Below, piece after piece: positions 42,724 to 51,390 of a stretch of DNA of 64,000 nt. The first letter of the stretch is position 1; each line of letters opens with the position of its first letter. The notes under the pieces are model-generated. The model did not search any database and was not told where the DNA came from. It was given only the letters and a program-made list of their open reading frames with translations. Location of the stretch: positions 62,001 to 126,000 of the forward strand of contig WGLQ01000009.1 in assembly GCA_016125495.1 (NCBI GenBank). The letters are read 5' to 3'. Source of the stretch: Hyphomicrobiales bacterium. GTDB taxonomy: Bacteria; Pseudomonadota; Alphaproteobacteria; Rhizobiales; RI-29. The position numbers were made by a program, and so were the translations under genes.

Positions 42724-43403
42724 GCCTGCCGGACCTCGCCCCGCTCTGGCTGACGATGCACCTTGCGCTCGTCACCACGCTGGCGCTCCTCCTCGTCGGC
42801 ACACCGCTCGCCTGGTGGCTCGCCCGCACGCGTTCGCCCGCCAAACCCTGCATCGAGGCGGTCACCGCACTCCCCCTGGTTCTGCCGCCGACCGTGCTCG
42901 GTTTTTATCTCCTCATCCTCCTGAGCCCGACCGCCCCCATCGGCGGCGCCTTCGTGAGGCTGACCGGCGAGACGCTCACCTTCTCGTTCACCGGCCTCGT
43001 CATCGCATCGATGCTCTATTCGCTCCCCTTCATGGTGCAGCCGCTCCAGACGGCCTTCGAGGCGATCGGTCCGGGACCGATGGAGGAGGCCGCGAGCCTC
43101 AGGGCCTCTCCGACAGATGCGTTCCTCACCGTCGCCATGCCGATGGCACTGCGCGGCTTCGTCACCGCCGCCGTGCTCACCTTCGCGCACACGGTCGGCG
43201 AGTTCGGCGTGGTTCTCATGGTCGGTGGCAACATCCCTGGCACCACCAAGGTGGTCTCGATCGCCATCTACGAGCATGTCGAGACGATAAACTACGCCGA
43301 GGCGCACGGCCTTTCCCTCATCCTTCTCGCCTTTTCGTTCCTCACGCTGCTCGTCGTCTACGTCGTCAACGGGCGCCTGCCGCGCCAGGCGGGTGAACGG
43401 TGA
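42720..43403 (+). CDS. modB: Molybdate ABC transporter permease
   Basis: A 227-residue permease with five or six membrane helices. ALPLVLPPTVLGFYLLILLS is the ModB family block, and FAHTVGEFGVVLMVGGNIPG (about 160-179) includes the EAA-type loop contacting ModC. The start overlaps the modA stop and the stop overlaps the modC start (GTGA), consistent with a translationally coupled operon. Confidence 0.93.
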   Translation: MSLPDLAPLWLTMHLALVTTLALLLVGTPLAWWLARTRSPAKPCIEAVTALPLVLPPTVLGFYLLILLSPTAPIGGAFVRLTGETLTFSFTGLVIASMLYSLPFMVQPLQTAFEAIGPGPMEEAASLRASPTDAFLTVAMPMALRGFVTAAVLTFAHTVGEFGVVLMVGGNIPGTTKVVSIAIYEHVETINYAEAHGLSLILLAFSFLTLLVVYVVNGRLPRQAGER

Positions 43404-44551
43404 GCGGCCTCGTCGTCGACGCCCGCGTCCGCTTCCCGGGTTTCGCGCTCGAGGTCGCCCACGACTTCACCCTCGGCGGCATCACCGCGCTCTTTGGCCC
43501 GAGCGGCTGCGGCAAGTCGACGCTGCTTCGCATCATCGCGGGCCTCGAGCCGCGCGCGTCGGGCCTCGTGCGCCTCGGCTCCGAGAGCTGGCTCGACAGC
43601 GCCGCCGGCCTCCGGATGCCGACGCATCGCCGGGGCGTCGGCGTCGTCTTCCAGGACAGTCGCCTCTTTCCCCATTTGACCGTCACGGGCAACTTGCGCT
43701 ATGCGGCCGCCCGCTCGGCCCACATCGCGAGCCCGATCCACTTCGACGGCGTCGTCGAGGCACTCGACCTTGCGCCCCTCCTGGACCGTCGCTGCACGGC
43801 CCTTTCGGGCGGCGAACGTCAGCGTGTCGCCATCGCCCGCACCCTCCTCTCGCGTCCGCGCCTGATGCTCATGGATGAGCCCCTCGCCGCGCTCGACACC
43901 GCGCGCCGGGCAGAAATCATGCACCATATCGAGCGTTTGCCGACCGAGTTCGCCGTGCCGGTCATCTACGTCACGCACGCCATCGACGAGGTTGCCTGGC
44001 TCGCCAATCATCTCGTGGTTCTCGCCGCCGGCCGCCTCGTGACGCATGGTCCGGCCGGGGACATCCTCGAACGCCTCGACCTGCATCCGGCCACGGGTCG
44101 TTTCGAGGCGGGCGTCGCGGTGACGGCGCGCGTCATCGGCCACGATCCCGTCTTCCGGCTGACGAAGCTGGAAATCTGCGGTCAGGCCATGGAGATGCCG
44201 ACGACCGAGCCCGCATTGCCGGTCGCGAGCCTCGTTCGCCTCCGGATCCGTGCCCGCGACGTCAGTCTCGCCATCGAGCGCCCGGCCGGCGTCAGCATGC
44301 GCAACATCCTCGCCGGCACCGTCGTCGGCATCGAGGAGGAGCCGGCGACCGCCTTCGCCGAAACACTCGTCGACATCGGCGGCACGCGCCTGCGGGCACG
44401 CATCACGCGGGCCGCTGTAGCCGATCTCGGCCTTGCCGTCGGCCGTCCGGTCTTCGCCATGTTGAAGGCGACGGTGATCGAGCGGCGCGCCCTCGGCCTG
44501 CCTCCCGGCCGCGCGAGCCATGCGCCCGGCACAACCCGGGATGCACCATGA
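43400..44551 (+). CDS. modC: Molybdate ABC transporter ATP-binding protein
   Basis: A 383-residue ATPase that drives molybdate (or tungstate) uptake. Walker A is at 33-41 (GPSGCGKST), LSGGE at 135-139, Walker B/DEP at 153-161, and the C-terminal TOBE domain at about 298-360 (NILAGTVVGIEEEPATAFAE). The TOBE domain may provide the molybdate sensing missing from the short ModE. The start codon is GTG, overlapping the modB stop. It is somewhat longer than the usual 350-370 residues because of a polar C-terminal tail. Confidence 0.93.
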   Translation: MSGLVVDARVRFPGFALEVAHDFTLGGITALFGPSGCGKSTLLRIIAGLEPRASGLVRLGSESWLDSAAGLRMPTHRRGVGVVFQDSRLFPHLTVTGNLRYAAARSAHIASPIHFDGVVEALDLAPLLDRRCTALSGGERQRVAIARTLLSRPRLMLMDEPLAALDTARRAEIMHHIERLPTEFAVPVIYVTHAIDEVAWLANHLVVLAAGRLVTHGPAGDILERLDLHPATGRFEAGVAVTARVIGHDPVFRLTKLEICGQAMEMPTTEPALPVASLVRLRIRARDVSLAIERPAGVSMRNILAGTVVGIEEEPATAFAETLVDIGGTRLRARITRAAVADLGLAVGRPVFAMLKATVIERRALGLPPGRASHAPGTTRDAP

Positions 44552-44798
44552 GGAGCCTTCCGAACCTCCGGCGTCCGAGATTGCCCAAAGCCGGAATCTA
44601 TGGTCATTGAAACCCGTCACCATCGCTCGATCCGGGCAAGGTGGAATGTCGCTGCCGGCGCGAATTGCAGGCAGTCCGGGCAGTGGCATTCGAGGTTGCT
44701 CGGCCGCGCCAGGACGCGATACTCTTCGTGCCTTGCCGGGCAGGTCTAGTATTCCGCAACCGGCCCCACATCGATCTGCCGTTTCGAGGAGAGAACGA

Positions 44799-46052
44799 TT
44801 GAGCGTCGCAGGATCTGGCGCGCGACCGGTATCGGCGACGGGGCAGAGCGTCCTGCGAACTCTGCTGCTCACTCTCACCTACCCCCATCGCGCCTCCTAC
44901 TACGATGATTGGCGCGACGCCTTCTGCAACAGCCAACAGTTCGAATGCGAGACGGTGAACGTCCGCGATCTGCGCCCCAGGACCCTGGCGGCGATGGTGG
45001 ACGAGTTCGATGCGGTCATCATCCTGCATGCCTGCAACGGTGACACGCTCGACTACCTCGCGCCGATCGCCCCGGTGCTCGGCAATCGGCGACGGGCTCG
45101 GCTGCTGAGCTTCGTTGGCAACGAATACAACTCACCCTACGTCTCGACCGTCGAGCGCTTGCGGCTCCTTGGCGAGGCGCGTTGCGACCTGATTGCAACG
45201 CAACTCCTGCGCGAAGCGGGGGAATTCCTCTACCAGGGCTGCGGCGCCCGTATCATCTCCGTGCCGCATGCGCTCAATCCCTTCGCCTTCCGCCCCGGCC
45301 CGCCCGACGAGCAGCGCCGCCTCGACATCGGCTATCGCGGATACCGCTACCCGAACTACCTCGGCGACGACGATCGCAACCGGCTCATCGATTTCTTCCG
45401 CACGTACGCCTGCAATCACGGCCTCCTCATCGACGTCGCCGAGGATCGCCGCCTCGATCGCAGCCAGTGGTCGGAATTCCTCGCCCAATGCCGTGGAACG
45501 ATCTCGAGCGAGGCCGGCAGCTGGTATCTCGAACGCGACGATGCCCTCGTCGGCCGGATCCATGCCTACCTCAGCGCCAGGCGATCCGGTGTCGTCATCA
45601 GCAACACCAGCCCGCTGCGACGCCTCGCGCGCCGCCTGCCATCGTCCGTCAAGGCCGGCCTCTGGTCGCTCCTCAAGCGGGGCCCCGTCAAGTTCGAGAT
45701 CATCGACGACTTCAACACACCCTTCGCCGAACTCGACGAACGGTTTTTCCGCACCGCACGCCGAGCCGAGATCTACGGCAAGGCGATCTCGTCCCGCCAC
45801 TTCGACGCCATCGGCAGCAAGACCTGCCAGATCATGATCCGCGGTCGTTTCAACGACATCCTGACGGCCGACGAGCACTACGTCGCCGTATCGCCCGACC
45901 TCTCGAACGCCGGCGACGCCATCGAGCGCTTCAAGGATCGGACCGAGCGGTCCCGCATCGTGCAGGCGGCCTATGATCACGTGCTTTCGGCGCACACCTA
46001 TTCGCACCGCGCCGCCAGCGTGCGCGCCGCCTTCGATGCCTTGCCGGCATGA
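44799..46052 (+). CDS. CgeB-like glycosyltransferase (paralogue A)
   Basis: A protein of about 417 residues resembling family-1-like glycosyltransferases with a CgeB/YkvP-type C-terminal domain. The second half has LDIGYRGYRYPNYLGDD, CRGTISSEAGSWY and KAISSRHFDAIGSKTCQIM. The start is a TTG at 44799 with GAGGAG eight bases upstream; earlier ATGs in the frame have no such site and give an unlike N-terminus. It is clearly related to the protein at 51391-52839. It would transfer a sugar in the cytoplasm during surface-glycan assembly. It is convergent with the epimerase/AsnB operon. Confidence 0.72.
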   Translation: MSVAGSGARPVSATGQSVLRTLLLTLTYPHRASYYDDWRDAFCNSQQFECETVNVRDLRPRTLAAMVDEFDAVIILHACNGDTLDYLAPIAPVLGNRRRARLLSFVGNEYNSPYVSTVERLRLLGEARCDLIATQLLREAGEFLYQGCGARIISVPHALNPFAFRPGPPDEQRRLDIGYRGYRYPNYLGDDDRNRLIDFFRTYACNHGLLIDVAEDRRLDRSQWSEFLAQCRGTISSEAGSWYLERDDALVGRIHAYLSARRSGVVISNTSPLRRLARRLPSSVKAGLWSLLKRGPVKFEIIDDFNTPFAELDERFFRTARRAEIYGKAISSRHFDAIGSKTCQIMIRGRFNDILTADEHYVAVSPDLSNAGDAIERFKDRTERSRIVQAAYDHVLSAHTYSHRAASVRAAFDALPA

Positions 46053-46137
46053 ACTCCGCGCACGCTTTCGCCCTGCGGTCGCCGACCGGAGGCCGTCGAG
46101 GGAAAGGCCAGCATACCGAGGTACGCGGGGCGCGAGA

Positions 46138-47214
46138 TCAGCGTGCGGCCTCTCCGAGATAGGTCCGCACTTCCGGAAGGAAATGGGCGTGGCTCATCAT
46201 GCAGCGCAGGATCGTCGTCCGGTTCGCCCGCGTCCATTCGACCGTGCGTCGCAGCCCTTCCTCGTGCCCGACACTGGCGACGAACCCGAGCTTTTCACGC
46301 GCCTTGCCAGTGGAAGCAAAACGCTGACCGGAGCGGTCCCAGTCGCGCGCCGGCTTGAGTGCGATGGCGGTCGGATTGCCGGTCGCGGCATTGACCCGCT
46401 CAGCGAGTTCGAGGATCGTCGTCTCCACCCCTGAGCCGAGGTTGTAGATCTCCCCGGGCTCGCCCCTGAGAGCGCAGGCCATCAGCCCCCGCGCCATATC
46501 CTCCACGAAGATGAAATCGCGGCTCGCGATGCCCCCGTTCTCGACCGGCAGCGCCTCGCCGTGCAGCGCTTTCCAGATGAACGTCGGCGTCACGTTACGC
46601 CAGACCGTCGCCGGCGTCCCGCGCCAGCGCCCGGCCCCGAGAATTTCCCCTGGGCCGTACACGTTCTGGAAACGCGCCTTGACGAACGGCATGCCATGGC
46701 GGGTGAAATAATAGTTGCCGTACATCTCCCCGATCAGTTTGGAGATCGAATAGGGGCTGTCGTGGAAGAGCGAAACCGGAGCATCTTCCGTCGTCGCGCT
46801 CGCGCCATCGAAGGTCTTTGCAGCCACCGCGCATCCGGCGGCCGAATAAACCACCTTGCGGAGCGTCTTGATGTCCTTCAAGCGCTCGAAGAGCTTGAGC
46901 GTGGTGAGCGTGTTGTTCTCGTGGTCGGCGAGCGGATCGTGGATCGACGACTGGTTGCCGTGATAGCAGGCGAGGTGATAGGCGAAATCGAGATCGTCAT
47001 CGAGCCCAGCGAGGATCCGCTCCGAGGTGATCGGCCCCGAAACGAGGCGCACCGCCGGATGGTCCGGCACGTTCACCGGATCGGCGGAAAGGAAATTATC
47101 GACCACCGTCAGCCGCCGCGGCTCCTCGGCGAGGATCGCCTTGACGAGGTTCGACCCGACGAACCCGCCCCCCCCGACAACCAGCACGTTCCGTCCGGCG
47201 AAGCTCTCGTTCAT
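46138..47214 (-). CDS. NAD-dependent nucleotide-sugar epimerase/dehydratase (A)
   Basis: A 358-residue extended-SDR enzyme. The NAD motif GGGGFVG is at 14-20, the catalytic Tyr156 and Lys160 are in SPYSISK, and a serine lies near 125 (VVYSAAG). Substrate-binding features such as ARFQNVYGPGE and SRDFIFVEDMARG are typical of UDP-sugar 4-epimerases and decarboxylases. It differs from the next two epimerases, which are closer to each other. Last gene of the AsnB-epimerase-epimerase-epimerase operon. Confidence 0.88.
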   Translation of the reverse strand: MNESFAGRNVLVVGGGGFVGSNLVKAILAEEPRRLTVVDNFLSADPVNVPDHPAVRLVSGPITSERILAGLDDDLDFAYHLACYHGNQSSIHDPLADHENNTLTTLKLFERLKDIKTLRKVVYSAAGCAVAAKTFDGASATTEDAPVSLFHDSPYSISKLIGEMYGNYYFTRHGMPFVKARFQNVYGPGEILGAGRWRGTPATVWRNVTPTFIWKALHGEALPVENGGIASRDFIFVEDMARGLMACALRGEPGEIYNLGSGVETTILELAERVNAATGNPTAIALKPARDWDRSGQRFASTGKAREKLGFVASVGHEEGLRRTVEWTRANRTTILRCMMSHAHFLPEVRTYLGEAAR

Positions 47215-47271
47215 TGATGTCCTCTCGAGGAGTGGTCGTCCCTGGCCCCGGGACCGGTCACGGCACCCAGC

Positions 47272-48216
47272 TCAGCTATTGCCGGCCGGCGGCGCCTTGA
47301 GGTGGCTGTAGATCGCGGTGACGCCATGCTCGTCGTACCAGGCCAGCATCCGCCGGATCGTCTCCGCGAAGGCATAGCGCGGCCGCCAACCGAAAACAGC
47401 CATCGTATGCGTGGGATCGAGCACCACCGCGGGCACATCGTCCGGCCCCGGATCGACTTCCGGAACCGGCTCCTTCAATTCGATCCCGAGGTGCTCGACG
47501 ACGATGTCGAAGATTTCCTTGATCGTGTGGCCCGTTCCCGTCGAGACGTTGTAGATGCCGGTCGGCGCGCCATCGGCCATCACCAGATCCATCATGGAAA
47601 AGAAATCATCCATGTCGACGAAGTCGCGGACCGTGCGCGAGCAGAAGCAGGATTTGCCGGCCTTGAGCCGTGTGTAGAACGTCGGAATCGGCCCGATCGC
47701 GAGCCGGGGCCCCGTCACGTTGGCGAGCCGGAGGGAAACGAACGGCAGGCCGGACATCGCCAGGTAGCTTTCGCCCGCCTGCTTTGAGATACCGTAGCTC
47801 GTGAACGGGCGCGCCGGTGCATCGACCGCGATCGGCACGCTCGCCGGGCGGCCGTAGCCGAGGGCGGTATGGAAGTTGACGAACCGCGCCACCCCCGCCG
47901 CTTTCGCCGCCTGGACGACGTTGATCGTGCCCTCGACGTTGGTCCGCGCATCCTCGAGCCAGTCGTCGGGGTCCTTGTATGCGGCGGCCGAGTGGATGAC
48001 GTGGCTCGGCCGGAAGCGCTCGAACGCACCGTTCACCAGCGCCCGGTCGGCGACGCTGCCGGTGACGATCTCGAGCCGAGGGTGGCTCTCCGGTAGCGAA
48101 CCGCGGTGGCCCGTCGCGAAGTTGTCGACGACCAGGACCTCGTGTCCCGCCTCGAGATAGCGCTCCGTGAGGCCCGAGCCGAGCGTTCCGGCACCGCCGG
48201 TGATGAGGATCCGCAT
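47272..48216 (-). CDS. NAD-dependent nucleotide-sugar epimerase (B)
   Basis: A 314-residue extended-SDR enzyme with TGGAGTLGSG at the N-terminus, DNFATGHR as the NAD-ribose loop and catalytic Tyr141/Lys145 in SYGISK. It carries FHTALGYG where many epimerases have S-S-A-x-x-Y-G, so Thr is the likely third catalytic residue. It shares AYKDP-DW and the T-A-L motif with epimerase C, marking them as a duplicated pair. It lies 12 bases after epimerase C. Confidence 0.88.
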   Translation of the reverse strand: MRILITGGAGTLGSGLTERYLEAGHEVLVVDNFATGHRGSLPESHPRLEIVTGSVADRALVNGAFERFRPSHVIHSAAAYKDPDDWLEDARTNVEGTINVVQAAKAAGVARFVNFHTALGYGRPASVPIAVDAPARPFTSYGISKQAGESYLAMSGLPFVSLRLANVTGPRLAIGPIPTFYTRLKAGKSCFCSRTVRDFVDMDDFFSMMDLVMADGAPTGIYNVSTGTGHTIKEIFDIVVEHLGIELKEPVPEVDPGPDDVPAVVLDPTHTMAVFGWRPRYAFAETIRRMLAWYDEHGVTAIYSHLKAPPAGNS

Positions 48217-48228
48217 CGAAATCCCCCC

Positions 48229-49179
48229 TCAGGCCTTCTTGATCTCGCCGCGCGCTTCCTTGAGGTGTGTATACCCCCCCTGGACGCCATGCCTCGCCCA
48301 CCGCTCGACCGCGACCCGCGCGATCTCGTCGAGCGCCGTGAAGCTCACCTCGCCGAAATCCGAGAACGTCCGCGAGGGATCGAGCAGGATCGAGGGCGCA
48401 TCGTCCGGACCGAGCGGCTTGACCTCGGGCTCCGGATATTCGTTGAGCTTCATGGCTCCAACCACGGCGTCATAGAGTTCCCGGATCGCGACATCTTTTC
48501 CCGAGGAGAAATGGTAGGCACCGTGACCGGTCCCGTCGGCGGCCCTCACGACGACCTTTGCGAGGTCCCCGGCATAGCAGAAATCGCGCCGCGCCGGCGT
48601 CACGAAGCAGCGTTTACCCTCCGAGAGACGAGAATAGAAGATCGGCAGCGGCCCCGAGACATTGCGCTCCCCGATGACGTTGGCGAGACGGAACGAAACC
48701 CAGTCGACACCGGAAAACTGCACATAGTTCTCCCCCGCGGTCTTCGAGATCGCGTAGCTCGAATTGACCGGGTTGATCGGATGGTCGAGGCGGATCGGCT
48801 GCTGGATCGGCTTGGTGCCGTAGCAGAGAGCGGTCTGGAAGTAGACGAGCCGGGCAACACCGTGGGTCTTGCACGCCCGCGCGATGTTGGCCGTACCGCC
48901 GGCATTCACCATCGCATCGGTCCCCCAGTCCTCCGGGTCCTTGTAGGAGGCGGCGGTGTGGATCACCACCTGCGGTTTGAATTCCGCAAAGAGCCGGTCG
49001 ATCAGCGCGCCATCGCAGATCGTGTCCTCGACCTGTGTCAGGTTTTCGTGCGCCAGGAGGTTGTCCCGCCGGCCGGTCGAAAAATTGTCGATCGACATGA
49101 CGGTGTCGCCACGCGCAAGCAGGATATCGGCAACGGTCGAGCCGACCTGGCCGTTCCCGCCGGTAATGAATATTCTCAC
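48229..49179 (-). CDS. NAD-dependent nucleotide-sugar epimerase (C)
   Basis: A 316-residue relative of epimerase B. The NAD motif is TGGNGQVGS, the ribose loop DNFSTGRRD, and the catalytic pair Tyr142/Lys146 is in SYAISK, with FQTALCYG. The start is a GTG at 49179, with AAGGTGA upstream, aligning the N-terminus exactly with epimerase B (RIFITGG / RILITGG); an ATG 23 codons upstream would add a non-homologous tail. It is 31 bases downstream of AsnB. Confidence 0.87.
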   Translation of the reverse strand: MRIFITGGNGQVGSTVADILLARGDTVMSIDNFSTGRRDNLLAHENLTQVEDTICDGALIDRLFAEFKPQVVIHTAASYKDPEDWGTDAMVNAGGTANIARACKTHGVARLVYFQTALCYGTKPIQQPIRLDHPINPVNSSYAISKTAGENYVQFSGVDWVSFRLANVIGERNVSGPLPIFYSRLSEGKRCFVTPARRDFCYAGDLAKVVVRAADGTGHGAYHFSSGKDVAIRELYDAVVGAMKLNEYPEPEVKPLGPDDAPSILLDPSRTFSDFGEVSFTALDEIARVAVERWARHGVQGGYTHLKEARGEIKKA

Positions 49180-49210
49180 GATGTCACCTTTTTCCGCACG
49201 CTTGGATGAT

Positions 49211-51151
49211 CTATTGCGCCGCCACGCTCGAGGCCCCCGGTTCGGCATCGATCATGGCCCGGTAGGCCGGCGCCTGATCGTGGAACTGCTGTTGCCAGAG
49301 TTCGAGGCTGAGGAGGCCCCAGATCTTGCGCGAGAACCGCTCGACACTTCCCATGTTCGCCAGGATCGCCTCGGAATTGAAGAATTCGCGGTGCCGGCTC
49401 TTCTGGGTGTGGAAGATATCCGAGACCATGTCCTTGAGTTCGCCTGAGAACCACTCCTTGAGCGGCACCGGAAAGCCCATCTTGTCGCGCCGCGCCATCA
49501 GCTCCCTCGGCAATTCGTCGCCGAACGTCGTCTTGATGAAGTGCTTCATGCGGCCGCCTTCGAATTTCACGTCCGCCGGAATGGACGCGGCGAATTCGAC
49601 GATCGAGTGGTCGAGCAGGGGCACGCGCGATTCGAGCCCATGCGCCATAGACATCCGGTCCTCCACGTGCAGCAGGGCCGGCAGCAGGCACTTGAAGTCG
49701 AAGTGCGTCATGGAGTCGAAATAAGCCTCCTTGCGCACGTTTCGCTCGGAATTGAAGATCGCCTGGAAGCGCTCGAACACCGCGCTGCGGTCGAGCTGGC
49801 GCCAGTCGACCTCGTCGGCCATGTCGGCCGAGCGGTCGATGAGGCGGAAATAGCGCTCGTCGAGCGGCCCGAAGAGCCCCTTGGAAAAGAGCTGCCGGAT
49901 GAGCGGCTTGTACTCCTGCAGGACGGTCAGGTGCGGGAGGATGGATTCCGGCGTGACGACGAAATTACCGTTGCGGTACGTGCCGTCGATCGAGGCCTTC
50001 AGCGACTGTTCGAGATAGGCGATGAGATAGCGCGCGTAGCCACCGAAGATTTCATCCCCGCCCTGCCCGCCGAGCACCACCTTGACGTGCTCGCTGGCGA
50101 GCTTGGAGACCATGTACTGCGGGAACGAGCCGGGACCCGCGACGGGCTGGTCGAGGTGATAGATGACCTTGGCGATGTTGTCGCGGAAATCGCTCGCGGT
50201 GATTTCCATCTCGTGCAGCTCGATGGCCGCTTCCTTGCAGACGGCCCTCGCGTAGGGGCTCTCGTCGTAGCCCGGAAACTCGGTGAACTTGCCATGAAAG
50301 CCGATGCGACCGGACGCCGGCTCACGCGCCGCCATGACGCCGATGAGGCTCGAATCGATGCCGCCCGAGATGTAGGCTCCGACCGGCACGTCCGAGCGCA
50401 AATGCACGCGCACCGAATCGGCGAGCAGCTCGCGCATCCGGTTGCTGAACCAGCCCGCCCGGTGATCCCAGTCGATCTCGTAGTGCACGTCCCAGTAGCG
50501 AAAGACCTTGACCTCGCCCTTCTCGACCACGAGGCCATGGCCCGGCAGCAATTGGCGGACGTTCTTGAACAGCGTCCGCTCGCCAATGGTGTACTGGAAC
50601 GTCATGTATTCGGCGAGGGCTTCCGAATCCGTCGCCACCTCGTCGAGCATCGGCAGCAACGCCTTGATCTCGGAAGCGAAATAAAAGACGCCATCGACGA
50701 CCGTGTAGTAGAACGGCTTGATCCCGAAACGATCGCGGGCCGCCAGCAGGCGCCGGCCATCCCAGATCGCGAAGGCGAACATGCCCCGCAGATGCGCGAG
50801 GCAATCGCGGCCCCATTTGGCGTGCGCCGCCATCACCACTTCGGTGTCGGAATTCGAGCGGAAGGTCCAGGAGCCGGCCAACTCGTCGCGCAGCTCGAGA
50901 TAGTTGTAGACCTCACCGTTGTAGGTGATGACCGAGCCATCCGGTCCGGGCATCGGCTGATGCCCCGACGCACTGAGATCGATGATCGCCAGCCGCCTGT
51001 GCGCCAGCCCGCAGTTGCCGCGCTCGTTGCGCCACTGGCCGGCGCCATCGGGGCCGCGATGGACGATGAGTTCCCCCATCACCTCGAGACGTCTGTCGAT
51101 TCGATCGACGGGCTGTCCCGTGAGGGACACCAGACCGGCAATTCCACACAT
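49211..51151 (-). CDS. asnB: Glutamine-hydrolysing asparagine synthase-like amidotransferase
   Basis: A 646-residue protein with both AsnB domains. The N-terminal glutaminase starts with catalytic Cys2 (MCGIAGL) and has the HRGPDG and NGEVYN motifs. The C-terminal ATP-pyrophosphatase domain has SGGIDSS at 262-268. It makes an amide from a carboxylate using ATP and glutamine. Its place at the head of a sugar-epimerase operon suggests amidation of a uronic acid or amino-acid residue of a glycan, rather than bulk asparagine synthesis. The frame is open far upstream, but Cys must follow the initiator, which fixes the start. Confidence 0.91.
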   Translation of the reverse strand: MCGIAGLVSLTGQPVDRIDRRLEVMGELIVHRGPDGAGQWRNERGNCGLAHRRLAIIDLSASGHQPMPGPDGSVITYNGEVYNYLELRDELAGSWTFRSNSDTEVVMAAHAKWGRDCLAHLRGMFAFAIWDGRRLLAARDRFGIKPFYYTVVDGVFYFASEIKALLPMLDEVATDSEALAEYMTFQYTIGERTLFKNVRQLLPGHGLVVEKGEVKVFRYWDVHYEIDWDHRAGWFSNRMRELLADSVRVHLRSDVPVGAYISGGIDSSLIGVMAAREPASGRIGFHGKFTEFPGYDESPYARAVCKEAAIELHEMEITASDFRDNIAKVIYHLDQPVAGPGSFPQYMVSKLASEHVKVVLGGQGGDEIFGGYARYLIAYLEQSLKASIDGTYRNGNFVVTPESILPHLTVLQEYKPLIRQLFSKGLFGPLDERYFRLIDRSADMADEVDWRQLDRSAVFERFQAIFNSERNVRKEAYFDSMTHFDFKCLLPALLHVEDRMSMAHGLESRVPLLDHSIVEFAASIPADVKFEGGRMKHFIKTTFGDELPRELMARRDKMGFPVPLKEWFSGELKDMVSDIFHTQKSRHREFFNSEAILANMGSVERFSRKIWGLLSLELWQQQFHDQAPAYRAMIDAEPGASSVAAQ

Positions 51152-51390
51152 GGCTGAACCACTTCGGTTTGGGATGCCGCGGTGCCGGAAAGCACCCACG
51201 TGCCACGGTTGCCTCACGTCACCGAGAGGCTTACCAACCCGGTTCCGACGAGTCACCCCTTTTCCCGGCATCGCCCGCCGAGGTCCATGGTCAAGCGGGC
51301 GATGGTTGTGCGCAGTCCACAGACGAATGCGCGCGACTGCTGGAACCACCCTGAACGATGCCCGAACGCGGGATCGAACGAGGATCGCGA

